DNA of 64,000 nucleotides. Source: Burkholderia sp. SRS-46. GTDB taxonomy: Bacteria; Pseudomonadota; Gammaproteobacteria; Burkholderiales; Burkholderiaceae. Numbering within the stretch: position 1 is the first letter of the stretch; each line of letters begins with the position of its first letter. A program made the translations under genes and the position numbers. The stretch lies in the NCBI RefSeq assembly GCF_004343775.1, contig NZ_PTXL01000003.1, positions 434,001-498,000 on the forward strand. The letters run 5' to 3'. This document shows, piece by piece, positions 34,918 through 44,134 of this stretch. The notes below the pieces were generated by a model, which did no database searches, was not told the origin of the DNA, and saw only the letters and a program-made list of their open reading frames with translations.

Positions 34918-35898
34918 ATGGCAATCATTCAAGTCCAGCAGATCATGCATGAGAACCCGCTGCATGCTCGCGCTCCGCATGAACCCCGCTATGAAGATGG
35001 CAGTGCTTTCTGCGACGGCAACTACGTCCCCATCACCGAAGCGACCGTCCCGCTCGTCGACGCGGGATTCCTGCATGCCGACGCGGCCTACGATGTCGTC
35101 ACTGTCTCGCGAGGCAACTTCTTCCGGCTCGACGATCACCTCACGCGCATGGAAGAGTCGGCGGCGAAGTTCTTCCTCGAGAATCCGTTCAACCGCGACC
35201 AGGTCAAGGAGATTCTCCACAATCTCGTGCGAAACGCCGGGTTGAAGGACGCGTACGTCTGGTGGTGCGTCACCCGCGGCCCGCTGAGCGTCGATCGACG
35301 CGACCGGAGCGCAATGAAGAACGCCATGTTTGCCTTTGCCGTGCCGTTCTTCTTCCAGGCCGACGACGAGGTGCGTACGCGAGGCTCGAACCTGCTGATC
35401 AGCAAGCGGTACAACCGCATTTCCGCGAAGGCGGTCGATCCCACGGCCAAGAACTTCCACTGGATGGACATGAAGCTCGCCCTCTTCGAAGCCATGACGC
35501 AGGAAAAGGATTGGGCAGTTCTCGTCGATGAAAGCGACAACCTCACCGAAGCAGCCGGTGCAAACGTCTTTTTCGTCAAGAACGGGGAGCTCCATACCCC
35601 TGCTGAAGGCTGTCTGTTGGGCATCACGCGCCAGAGCGTCTTCGACATCGCCGCCGAGCTCGGCATCAAGGTGAACATCGGCACATACACCGCGACCCAG
35701 TTGCGCGAAGCCGATGAAGCATTCACGTCCTCCTCGGCAGGCGGAATCATGCCCGTCAGCGCCGTCGACGATCAGCCCCTCGGCAACCGCAACGGCCCCG
35801 GCCCGATCTCCGAGAAGATTCACAACCTCTACTGGGAGAAACGCTGGGCAGGATGGCACGCGCAGCCGGCCGAATACTTCTCGTCGGTCCCGGCATAA
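34918..35898 (+). CDS. Class IV aminotransferase, (R)-amine-transaminase-like
   Basis: A 326-residue fold-type IV PLP enzyme from ATG 34918. The Schiff-base Lys is at about 178 (AKNFHWMDM) and the Glu binding the pyridine nitrogen at about 211 (LTEAAGANVF). Segments DAGFLHADAAYDV, FFRLDDHLTRM, AKNFHW and the end GPGPISEKIHNLYWEKRW resemble (R)-selective amine:pyruvate transaminases more than branched-chain aminotransferases. It would therefore convert a chiral primary amine to a ketone (or the reverse). Operators I and J lie upstream, and the envelope module follows after 315 bases. Confidence 0.82.
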   Translation: MAIIQVQQIMHENPLHARAPHEPRYEDGSAFCDGNYVPITEATVPLVDAGFLHADAAYDVVTVSRGNFFRLDDHLTRMEESAAKFFLENPFNRDQVKEILHNLVRNAGLKDAYVWWCVTRGPLSVDRRDRSAMKNAMFAFAVPFFFQADDEVRTRGSNLLISKRYNRISAKAVDPTAKNFHWMDMKLALFEAMTQEKDWAVLVDESDNLTEAAGANVFFVKNGELHTPAEGCLLGITRQSVFDIAAELGIKVNIGTYTATQLREADEAFTSSSAGGIMPVSAVDDQPLGNRNGPGPISEKIHNLYWEKRWAGWHAQPAEYFSSVPA

Positions 35899-36213
35899 GC
35901 GGGAAATCACTCGAAAGTGGTGCGCGAACAGAGCCGATGCGGTCGAGTAAGCCGCATCCGGCGTTGGTAGGCACCCGATAGCTGTATGTATCGATAGACG
36001 TCCGGCGCCCCACCAAGGCGCCGGTCAATACGAACTTCCACGTTATAGCGATGACCTGGAGTTCGGTGATTCAATAAAACAAAGTACAAACGTACCTTCA
36101 TTCATTTCGCATAGCTAATAAACGGACAGGACTATCGGTACCTTCATCCGTATTCACCTATGCACAACCCTTTGGCGGGCGCACGTTAGCTGGTCAAGGT
36201 CAAGGAGATAGCA
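35899..36213. other. Gap between aminotransferase and envelope module
   Basis: About 315 bases without a gene. GATGCGG (35936-35942) and CCGCATC (35952-35958) form a 7-bp stem that may end the aminotransferase message. The rest is AT-richer, so the envelope module may have its own promoter, but no copy of the island operator is seen here. Confidence 0.45.
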
Positions 36214-37617
36214 GTGGTCAAGACTCATTCTTTCAAGAAATCTGCTTCGCTCATCCGATCGGCAGCGAAATTGTCCGTCATCGCTTCCGCAGTCGCGATG
36301 TCTTTGACCGGCGCGCTTGCGGAAGGTACGGATACATCTCATACGCCGTCGGGCGCCGAAATCGCCGGCACCGCGAGCGGCATTCCCGCCTGGACACCCG
36401 TGGGCAACGTCGGGGCGGGCTGGAGTTACGGCAAGCGCCGCGCGGATTTCTTCAAATACAAGTCCGACAAACCCTTGTATACGATCGACGCCGGCAATGT
36501 CGACAAGTACGCGGACAAGCTCAACCCGGGTCAAATTGCGCTGTTGAAGAACCTGAAGGGCTTCACGATGCCGGTCTATCCGTCGCGGCGCACGTGTGGC
36601 GTCCCCGATTTCGTCGCTGAAAATACGAAGAACAACGCGGGCTTCGCCAAGATGTCTGCCGACGGGTCGGAACTCGCCGATGCGCATCTTCCCGGCTACC
36701 CCTTCCCTGCGCCCAAGACCGGCGCGGAAGTGATGTGGAACGCGAAGCTGCACTACCGCGGCGCCGGCGTCGAGATGCGCGACATCATCACCGTCGTCTC
36801 CCCGCGGAAGGGCGCGTCCGACTGGATCAAGAACGTTTCCGACGCGTGGATCTACCAGCCGTGGGGTGACAAGGCCGGCACGACGTTCGCGAAGGTCAAT
36901 CAGGTCGAAGGAAACGCCTACTACGCGTACAAGTCCCCGGCGGCCATTGCCGGTCAGGCCGCGATCTTTACGACCTATGCCGGCAAGCCGACCGAAGTCT
37001 TCTACTATTTCCCGGGCCAGCGCCGAACCCGTCGCATGCCGTCGTATGCCTACGATGCGCCCCAGATCGGCTTCGACAACCAGTACAACATGGATGAAGC
37101 GCTGGTCTTCTCCGGCCAGACGGACCGATTCTCCTGGAAGCTGCTCGGCAAGAAGGAAATGATCGTTACCTATAACGACCTGGGTATGTACGACTTCTCG
37201 GACAAATTCGAAGATGCCTACGGCCCTGACTTCGTGAATCCGGCGAAGCGTCGCTACGAACTCCATCGCGTGTGGGTCGTGGAAGCCACCGTCAAGCAGG
37301 GTATGCGCCATACCGCGCCCAAGCGCCTCTTCTACGTCGACGAAGATAGCTGGAGCTACCTCGGCGCGGTGGACTACGATGCACAGGGGAACATCTCGAA
37401 GGTTCGCGAGGGTTACGTCATTCCGGTGTATGAGACGGGGAGCTGCGACACGCTCGCGTTCGCTCAGTACAACCTCGTCGATGGCCGGTACCTCGTGGAC
37501 GGTTCGATGCTCGCGGCCGGACGGGACGCGAAGTGGTCGGTCGACTCGTCGGCGGACCAACACTACAAGCCGAGCTTCTACAACGCCGATAATCTCCGTG
37601 CGTTGAGCGAGCGTTGA
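36214..37617 (+). CDS. DUF1329 outer-membrane-associated protein
   Basis: A 467-residue protein from GTG 36214 with AAGGAG upstream. A signal peptide occupies the first about 36 residues (LSVIASAVAMSLTGALAEG). The rest matches DUF1329, a LolB-like beta barrel fold seen as partner of DUF1302 proteins in steroid, alkane and related hydrophobic-compound clusters. Motifs such as YFPGQRRTRRMPSYAYD and ELHRVWVVEATVK are typical. It precedes the DUF1302 gene by 16 bases. Its role is probably handling or moving a lipophilic molecule in the periplasm. Confidence 0.88.
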   Translation: MVKTHSFKKSASLIRSAAKLSVIASAVAMSLTGALAEGTDTSHTPSGAEIAGTASGIPAWTPVGNVGAGWSYGKRRADFFKYKSDKPLYTIDAGNVDKYADKLNPGQIALLKNLKGFTMPVYPSRRTCGVPDFVAENTKNNAGFAKMSADGSELADAHLPGYPFPAPKTGAEVMWNAKLHYRGAGVEMRDIITVVSPRKGASDWIKNVSDAWIYQPWGDKAGTTFAKVNQVEGNAYYAYKSPAAIAGQAAIFTTYAGKPTEVFYYFPGQRRTRRMPSYAYDAPQIGFDNQYNMDEALVFSGQTDRFSWKLLGKKEMIVTYNDLGMYDFSDKFEDAYGPDFVNPAKRRYELHRVWVVEATVKQGMRHTAPKRLFYVDEDSWSYLGAVDYDAQGNISKVREGYVIPVYETGSCDTLAFAQYNLVDGRYLVDGSMLAAGRDAKWSVDSSADQHYKPSFYNADNLRALSER

Positions 37618-37633
37618 CAGGGGCCGAGACAAA

Positions 37634-39340
37634 ATGGCTACCACCTCCTCATTACAGCCCCGATCCAGCGTGGCTTTCGTGCGCGCGGCGATCGCGGCGC
37701 TTGTCGCCGTCGGGTGCGGCAGCGCGCACGCGTTCACGTTCACGATCGGGAATGTCGAAGGCAGTTTCGATTCGACGATATCGGCGGGCGTCGGCATTCG
37801 AACTGCCTCGCCAAGTTCCAATCTCGTATCGCCGACCTACAACCAAGCCACCGGCGCACGGACCGGTGGCGGTCAGCTCGGCCAGTTGAGTGGCCTCTCC
37901 GATCAAGGCGACATCAACTACGGCAAGGGAGATCCTTTCACGAGCTATCTCAAGGGCAACCACGAGCTGGTCCTGAAGATGCCGTCGCAAGGGCTCACGT
38001 TCATGGCACGGGGCACCTGGCAATACGACTACTCCGGTACCCGCACGACAGGCGCAACCAGCGGACAGGACCTGTTCTATAACCCTGCGCCCAACCTGAG
38101 CGGCGGGCTCCCGTCCGATGCCGAGAAAAACATCCGCTTCAAGCCGCGCTTGCTCGACCTGTGGGTCAGCAAGCAGTTCAACGTAGGCGACCAGATTGCA
38201 CGCGTCCGTGTGGGTAATCAGGTCGTCAGCTGGGGCGAAAGCATCTGGGAAATCGGCGGGGTCAATGCGACGAATGCGATCGACGTGAATCGCGCGTCCC
38301 AACCCGGGGCGCAGGTCAAGGAGATCATCCTGCCCGCACCGATCCTGAGTGTCGCCTCTGGCTTGGGTCACGGCGTGAACGTCGAAGGGTACGTCCAGAG
38401 CAACTGGAATCAGAATTACCTTCCGCCGGTTGGCAGCTATTGGTCGAATCAGATCGTCGGGCCCGGCAACAACACGTATGGCGTCTCGACCATCCATCCG
38501 AAAAACGGCGGGCAGTATGGTTTTTCCATTCGCTACCAGCCCGCGGGAACGGACCTGAATCTCGGCTTCTACACGATCGCGTACCACGACAAGTTCCCGC
38601 AAGTCTCGCTGAGTTCAACGGGTGGGACGGTCTTCAGATTTCCGGAAGACCGTCACATGATCGGTGTCAGCGCCAACTTCCCCGTGGGCGACTGGGCGAT
38701 CGGTACCGAGCTCTCGTACCGCCCGCGAGATGCCGTTCCCCTGAATCCGGCCAGTGGATGCGTCGCGCAAGGTGGAAACTGCTGGGTCGACGAGAAGCGA
38801 TTCCAGTGGCATCTGACGACCCTCTACTCGCTCCAGCCGGGCAATTCGGGAGCATTCCTGAAGCTGCTAGGCGCCCAGACCGCCACACTGACGACCGAGA
38901 CGGTGATCATTGCTTATCCCGGGCTTCACAAGAGCTACGGCGGGTCGCCGATTTCTCCTGGTGCGCTTCTGTGGGGGAATGAATTCAATGATTTGGTCGC
39001 GACCGGGGCACTCAACTCTCCTGGCAGTGCACAGGGAACGAAATACTCCGGCGGGATTGACGTCGATTTCAACTGGGTTTACGACGGCACCCTCATTCCC
39101 GGGTGGCAGGTCAATCCGGGGATATTCGTCCGATACGGCCTCTTCGGCAATACGCCGAACGTGAATGCCCAGTTCATGCGCGGCGTGACGGCCATGAACC
39201 TGTATGTGAATTTCATACAGAACCCGGCGAAGTGGCAGGTCGCATTGAACTACACCCGTTTCATGGGCCCGACCAACCCGCTGGCCAACCCGCTACGTGA
39301 CAGGGACTTCGTGGCAATCGTCGCATCTCGAAATTTCTGA
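37634..39340 (+). CDS. DUF1302 outer membrane protein
   Basis: A 568-residue protein from ATG 37634. A signal peptide ends near AHAFTFT. The body shows many alternating beta strands and ends in a C-terminal Phe (VASRNF), typical of an outer-membrane barrel. DUF1302 members are found with DUF1329 and RND partners in hydrophobic-substrate uptake clusters, where they are thought to be the outer-membrane channel. Its stop is 7 bases before the RND gene start, so the genes are one operon. Confidence 0.88.
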   Translation: MATTSSLQPRSSVAFVRAAIAALVAVGCGSAHAFTFTIGNVEGSFDSTISAGVGIRTASPSSNLVSPTYNQATGARTGGGQLGQLSGLSDQGDINYGKGDPFTSYLKGNHELVLKMPSQGLTFMARGTWQYDYSGTRTTGATSGQDLFYNPAPNLSGGLPSDAEKNIRFKPRLLDLWVSKQFNVGDQIARVRVGNQVVSWGESIWEIGGVNATNAIDVNRASQPGAQVKEIILPAPILSVASGLGHGVNVEGYVQSNWNQNYLPPVGSYWSNQIVGPGNNTYGVSTIHPKNGGQYGFSIRYQPAGTDLNLGFYTIAYHDKFPQVSLSSTGGTVFRFPEDRHMIGVSANFPVGDWAIGTELSYRPRDAVPLNPASGCVAQGGNCWVDEKRFQWHLTTLYSLQPGNSGAFLKLLGAQTATLTTETVIIAYPGLHKSYGGSPISPGALLWGNEFNDLVATGALNSPGSAQGTKYSGGIDVDFNWVYDGTLIPGWQVNPGIFVRYGLFGNTPNVNAQFMRGVTAMNLYVNFIQNPAKWQVALNYTRFMGPTNPLANPLRDRDFVAIVASRNF

Positions 39341-39347
39341 GGTCAAT

Positions 39348-41747
39348 ATGAATCAAACGCCTGTTTCCGACGCAGCCCGACCCAGCAAGCTGCTAAGAAC
39401 TCTTCATTCGCTGGAAAATACGCTGTTCGGTCACAGGCGTCTCGTTCTGGGGCTTCTGGTTCTTTTCACGGTCGTCATGGCCTGCTTCGCCGTCAAGCTT
39501 CGCATGGATGCGGGGTTCGAGAAGCAGCTTCCGCTTGGGCACGAGTACACTCAGACGTTCAATGAGTATCGCGGTGATCTGCTCGGCGCCAACCGTTTGA
39601 TCGTCGTCGTCAAGGCCCGCAAGGGCAGCATCTGGACGCCGGCGGCGTTGAAGCGCCTGTATGAGGTCACCCAGGCAGTCACGTTTCTGCCGAACGTGTC
39701 TCGAAGCAGCGTCCAATCGCTCTGGACTCCGAATTCATTCGTCAACGAGATCACCGAAGACGGATTCCGGGCCGACCCGCTCATTCCCGGCACCGTGACG
39801 CCCGATCAGCTCGACAGCAACACGGTCGGCGCCATTTCGCGCTCGACCGCCCAGGGCGGTTTCGTCGGCAGCCTCGTGTCGCGCGATCAAAGCAGTGCAA
39901 TGATCACCGCAGACCTCAACGAGCTGGATGCCAAAGGTGAGCGGGTCGACTATGTGGCATTCGATCAGGCGCTCGAATCGCAACTGCGATCGAAGTTCGA
40001 GGATGCGAACTATGAGATCCAGATTATCGGCTTCGCGAAACAGATCGGTGATATTGCAAACGGCGCATCGTCTGTCCTGAAGTTCTGCGCGATCGCCCTG
40101 CTCCTGACCGCGTTGGCCGTCTACTGGTACTGCCGCTCCGTTCGCCTGACGATCCTGCCGCTGACCTGCTCGCTTGTCTCGCTCGTCTGGCAGTTCGGCA
40201 CGCTGCATCTCCTCGGCTACGGGCTCGACCCGTTGGGCGTGCTGGTTCCGTTCCTGGTGTTCGCGATCGGCGTTTCACACGGCGTCCAGCAGATCAATTT
40301 CATCGTTCGCGAGATCTCCCACGGGAAGTCGGTGGAGCAAGCCGCTCGATCCAGCTTCAGCGGGCTCCTGATTCCCGGCACGCTCGCACTGGTGACCGCT
40401 TTCGTTTCCTTCGTCACGCTGATCCTGATTCCGATCCCGATGGTTCGCGAGCTCGCGATCACCGCTTCGCTCGGCGTGGCGTACAAGATCGTCACGAATC
40501 TGGTGATGCTCCCGCTGGCAGCGTCCCTGCTCAAGGTCGACGGCAATTATGCGAAGAATGCGGAGCTGCATGCCGTTCGTCGTGGCCGCGTGCTGCGGGT
40601 CCTCGCAAAAGTCGCCATTCCGCGCAATGCAGCGATCATCCTCCTGGCTGCCGTCGTGGTGTTCTGCGTGGCGGCCTGGGAAAGTCGCGACCGCGTAGTC
40701 GGCACGCTGCAGGCAGGCGCGCCCGAGCTTCGTTCCGACGCCCGGTTCAACAAGGATTCGGTTTCCATTGCGTCGAGCTACGACGTCGGCCTCGACTGGA
40801 TTTCCATCGTCTTCGAAGCGCCTCCCCAGTCCTGCAACAACGTGGAGGTCGGCGCCTACCAGGATCGCTTCGTCTGGTCGATGCGTGCCGTCCCCGGCGT
40901 ATTGTCGGTCGTTTCGTTCTCGTCGCTGCTGCGGCAATACAACGAGGGATACAACGAAGGCAATCCGAAGATGTCCGCGATCCCCATCGACCCCGACAAC
41001 TATTCATCGCTGGCCGGCGAGGTGGCCCGCACGCCCGGCGTCATGCGCAAGGACTGCAGCATGACCGCGGTGAACATCTATCTGGCAGACCACAAGGCGA
41101 CCACGATCACCCAGGTGATCAACGCGGCGAAGCATTTCCGCGACACCAACAAGCTGCCGGGCGTGAAGATCCGGCTCGCCTCCGGAAACGCCGGCGTGCT
41201 GGCCGCGGTCAACGACGAGATCGAGCGCAGCGAACTGCCGATGATGCTCTACGTCTATACGACCATCGTCCTGCTCGTCCTCGTCACGTACCGTGACCTG
41301 CGTGCCGTCCTCGCATGCTGCCTGCCACTGACGATCGGCACCTTCATCGGGTATTGGTTCATGAAGGAACTGCAGATCGGCCTGACCGTCGCCACGCTAC
41401 CCGTGATGGTGCTGGCGGTGGGCATCGGCGTCGACTACGCGTTCTACATCTACAACCGGCTGCAGCTGCATCTCGCCAACGGTGTCGGCATCGTCAAGGC
41501 GCTCGAGCAATCGATCCTCGAGATCGGGACGGCAACCATCTTTACGGCGATCACGCTCGCGATCGGCGTCGCCACCTGGTCGTTCTCCGAGCTCAAGTTC
41601 CAGGCGGATATGGGCAAGCTCCTGGCATTCATGTTCATCGTCAACATGGTCATGGCCATGACGGTTCTGCCCGCTTTCGCCGTCTGGCTCGAGCGCATCT
41701 TCCCGCGGCGCCGGCCTGCCCGCGCACCCGGCCTGCTCGCCCATTGA
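39348..41747 (+). CDS. RND/MMPL-family transporter
   Basis: A 799-residue inner-membrane transporter from ATG 39348 (MNQTPVSDAARPS), GAGG upstream. Two sets of about six transmembrane helices flank two large periplasmic loops, the MMPL/HAE3 layout. The segment LAVGIGVDYAFYIYNRLQ in the second half is the conserved helix-4-type motif. Relatives accompany DUF1302/DUF1329 in steroid and terpenoid clusters. It would move a lipophilic compound through the envelope with the proton gradient; direction is not known. Confidence 0.88.
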   Translation: MNQTPVSDAARPSKLLRTLHSLENTLFGHRRLVLGLLVLFTVVMACFAVKLRMDAGFEKQLPLGHEYTQTFNEYRGDLLGANRLIVVVKARKGSIWTPAALKRLYEVTQAVTFLPNVSRSSVQSLWTPNSFVNEITEDGFRADPLIPGTVTPDQLDSNTVGAISRSTAQGGFVGSLVSRDQSSAMITADLNELDAKGERVDYVAFDQALESQLRSKFEDANYEIQIIGFAKQIGDIANGASSVLKFCAIALLLTALAVYWYCRSVRLTILPLTCSLVSLVWQFGTLHLLGYGLDPLGVLVPFLVFAIGVSHGVQQINFIVREISHGKSVEQAARSSFSGLLIPGTLALVTAFVSFVTLILIPIPMVRELAITASLGVAYKIVTNLVMLPLAASLLKVDGNYAKNAELHAVRRGRVLRVLAKVAIPRNAAIILLAAVVVFCVAAWESRDRVVGTLQAGAPELRSDARFNKDSVSIASSYDVGLDWISIVFEAPPQSCNNVEVGAYQDRFVWSMRAVPGVLSVVSFSSLLRQYNEGYNEGNPKMSAIPIDPDNYSSLAGEVARTPGVMRKDCSMTAVNIYLADHKATTITQVINAAKHFRDTNKLPGVKIRLASGNAGVLAAVNDEIERSELPMMLYVYTTIVLLVLVTYRDLRAVLACCLPLTIGTFIGYWFMKELQIGLTVATLPVMVLAVGIGVDYAFYIYNRLQLHLANGVGIVKALEQSILEIGTATIFTAITLAIGVATWSFSELKFQADMGKLLAFMFIVNMVMAMTVLPAFAVWLERIFPRRRPARAPGLLAH

Positions 41748-41763
41748 AGAAGAAGAGGATTCC

Positions 41764-42738
41764 ATGACCCTATATCGTAAGGTTCTCTCGATGTCGGCGG
41801 GTATCGTCGTCTTCGGAACGCTGCTGTGCAGCATGCAAAGCGCGGTATCCGCACCGGAACTCAAGCCCGTTCCGGCCGTCCAGTCCAGCATCGCGACGCA
41901 GTCGGCCGTGCTGGATGCAGCGTGGGCAGGCCAGCGAGTGGTGAGTGTCGGTGCGAACGGCATCATTCTCCTGTCCGACAACCGCGGTGCGACGTACCGC
42001 CAGGCCAAGGCCGTACCCGTGAGCTCGACGCTGACGTCCGTCAGTTTCATCGACGCCAGGACAGGATGGGCAGTCGGCCACTGGGGCGCGATCCTGAAGA
42101 CGACCGACGGCGGCGAGACGTGGGAGATTCAACGGCTCGCGACGACCGAGGATCGCCCACTGTTCGGCGTGCACTTCATCGATGCCAACCACGGCGTGGC
42201 CGTTGGACTCTGGTCGCTCATTCTTGTCACCGATGACGGCGGCAAGACCTGGACAAAAAGAGAGGCAGTTCTTCCGAATGGCAAGAAGTCGGACCTGAAT
42301 CTGTTTGGTCTTTTTTCGAACGGCAACGGCGAGATCTTTGCCACGGCCGAGAAGGGGCAACTCCTTATTTCCAGGGACAAGGGCAACACGTGGGAGAGCG
42401 TGGAGACCGGTTACAAGGGATCGTTCTGGTGCGGTGTGGCGCTCCCCAATGGTGTACTTCTGGTCGGCGGGCTGCGCGGTACGGTGATGCGAAGCGAGGA
42501 CAACGGCCATACGTGGTCACGCGCGACGCTCGACACCAAGAATTCCATTACCGCGCTTGCGTCCCGAGGCTCCACGGTATTGGCGGTAGGGGTCGACGGG
42601 CTGCAGGCCCAAAGCGCCGATGATGGAAAGACGTTCCAGCGCCTGCACACCCAGACCGGGACGACTTACACCGCGGCTCTCCCGTCGCCTGGCGACAAGT
42701 GGCTGATTTTTTCTCGCGACGGGGTCGTCGCACAGTAA
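41764..42738 (+). CDS. YCF48/BNR-repeat periplasmic protein
   Basis: A 324-residue protein from ATG 41764 with a signal peptide (SAGIVVFGTLLCSMQSAVSA). The mature part is a beta propeller with repeated Asp-box motifs: TTDGGETW, TDDGGKTW, SRDKGNTW, SEDNGHTW and SADDGKTF. This is the HCF136/YCF48 family, a frequent fourth member of DUF1329-DUF1302-RND modules. It follows the transporter by 16 bases and probably aids assembly or binding in the periplasm. Confidence 0.87.
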   Translation: MTLYRKVLSMSAGIVVFGTLLCSMQSAVSAPELKPVPAVQSSIATQSAVLDAAWAGQRVVSVGANGIILLSDNRGATYRQAKAVPVSSTLTSVSFIDARTGWAVGHWGAILKTTDGGETWEIQRLATTEDRPLFGVHFIDANHGVAVGLWSLILVTDDGGKTWTKREAVLPNGKKSDLNLFGLFSNGNGEIFATAEKGQLLISRDKGNTWESVETGYKGSFWCGVALPNGVLLVGGLRGTVMRSEDNGHTWSRATLDTKNSITALASRGSTVLAVGVDGLQAQSADDGKTFQRLHTQTGTTYTAALPSPGDKWLIFSRDGVVAQ

Positions 42739-42847
42739 CTGTCCGATGCCTGATCGGCGCAGCGGGCCGTGTTCGTGAAACGCGGCTCGCTGCTTCGAAG
42801 CCTTCCTGACCTGCACGGATTCAGACCATGAGCGACGCCCTCCCCCG

Positions 42848-43537
42848 TCACCCGGGTTTTCGAAGACGATAGCCGACGCCGTGCACGCTTTCCAAAATGC
42901 CCGACGCTCCCGAGACCATCAGCTTTTTCCGTAGCCGGGTCATGTGGCTGTCGACGGTGCGTGTGGATGCGCTTACGTCTGTCATGCACGCATTGAGCAA
43001 TTCGATGCGCGTAAATGCACGATTCGGCAGCCTGGCCATGTGAGCCAGCAGGCGGAATTCGACGAGTGTCACGGAAACGGGCACTTCGCCGGAGGACGTT
43101 CGCACGCACGCCATATAGCTTTCCGTATCGATCTCGAGCGTTCCAACCCTGAGACGGCGCTCGGGCGCGAGCGTACCGGAGCGGCGAAGAATCGTGAGCA
43201 ATCGCGCGACGACCACGTCCGGGTTGAACGGCCTGACGATGTAGTCGTCGGCGCCGGCGTGCAGTGCGCGCAACCGCTCCCTGTCCAGATCACACTCCGA
43301 AATGACGACGATAGGGGTATCGCTTTGTCGTCGAAGCCTGGCCAGCGTTTCCAGGGTATCCGCACGCAGTTCACGGACGTCGAGAATGACCAGGTCCGGC
43401 TTCAGGTTCAGGTGCGTGGCAAGCACGGCCTGGGAGGTGTTGGTCTGAAAGGTTCGAAACCCGTTGCGAGTCAGGCAGGTATCGAGCGTTGACGACATTT
43501 CCGGTGCGTCATCCGCGATGAGTATGAGCGAGTGCAT
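42848..43537 (-). CDS. Orphan OmpR-type response regulator with altered receiver
   Basis: A 229-residue protein from ATG 43537. The receiver has DD at 9-10 and Asp54 region in LVILDVRELRAD, but the conserved Lys near residue 105 is Arg (DDYIVRPFNPD), and no histidine-kinase gene is nearby. The winged helix covers about 130-228 (VTLVEFRLLAHMARLPNRAFTR, VDSHMTRLRKKL). The Lys-to-Arg change often reduces phosphorylation-driven switching, so it may work without a kinase. It is convergent with the YCF48 gene. Its targets are unknown. Confidence 0.82.
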   Translation of the reverse strand: MHSLILIADDAPEMSSTLDTCLTRNGFRTFQTNTSQAVLATHLNLKPDLVILDVRELRADTLETLARLRRQSDTPIVVISECDLDRERLRALHAGADDYIVRPFNPDVVVARLLTILRRSGTLAPERRLRVGTLEIDTESYMACVRTSSGEVPVSVTLVEFRLLAHMARLPNRAFTRIELLNACMTDVSASTRTVDSHMTRLRKKLMVSGASGILESVHGVGYRLRKPG

Positions 43538-44134
43538 GTTTGAATTTCCGAGTCGTCGCCTTTCGTGCGCGTGAACACCTTCCGGACAGCGTTCGACGCC
43601 GGATGGGGTCCAGGTTCACTGGCACGACTCGACGAGTTGAAAGCAGCGTTCGGCATGATGCACGCCGAAGGCATTGAGATAGAGGCTGGGGAAGAATATT
43701 TCCTGCCCCCGGACAAGGCCGGACGCCGAGCAAGGTCGATCGGCTGATTGGTTCGTTGGTTGCTGCGACTCATCGCCGCGAAGCAAGCACCGGTCTTTCT
43801 CCGGTTGTTGGCGCACACCGGTCGCCACCCGGCATCCGAGCGTCGGGTGGCGACATCGCTTTCCTCGTGCTCGCCTTGCGCTTCAAGGAACAAGGATGCT
43901 TTTATGATCGGTGGTTGGCTGCGTCACCCGACCTCGCCGCTCAAGCGCTCGACGCCAGAAAGCTCGCGATGCCCCAGCAGCGTCCGGTCTTGCCTCAACC
44001 GGCCTGCAAGCCCCTGCCTCCAGGCAGCGGACGTCGCTGCGCACACCATGCCCGCAACGTCCGTGTCCGGTTAAGGCCTTCGTGCCGGCGAATGTCGGCA
44101 CGAGAGAGGGTCAGTCAAACCACCATTCTGATTT
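43538..44134. other. Gene-poor stretch
   Basis: About 600 bases between the response regulator start and the GMC gene end. A 60-codon plus-strand frame (43565-43747, containing GWGPGSLARLDELKAAFGMM) is acidic and might be a small gene or remnant; no family is recognised. The rest shows nothing. Confidence 0.35.
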
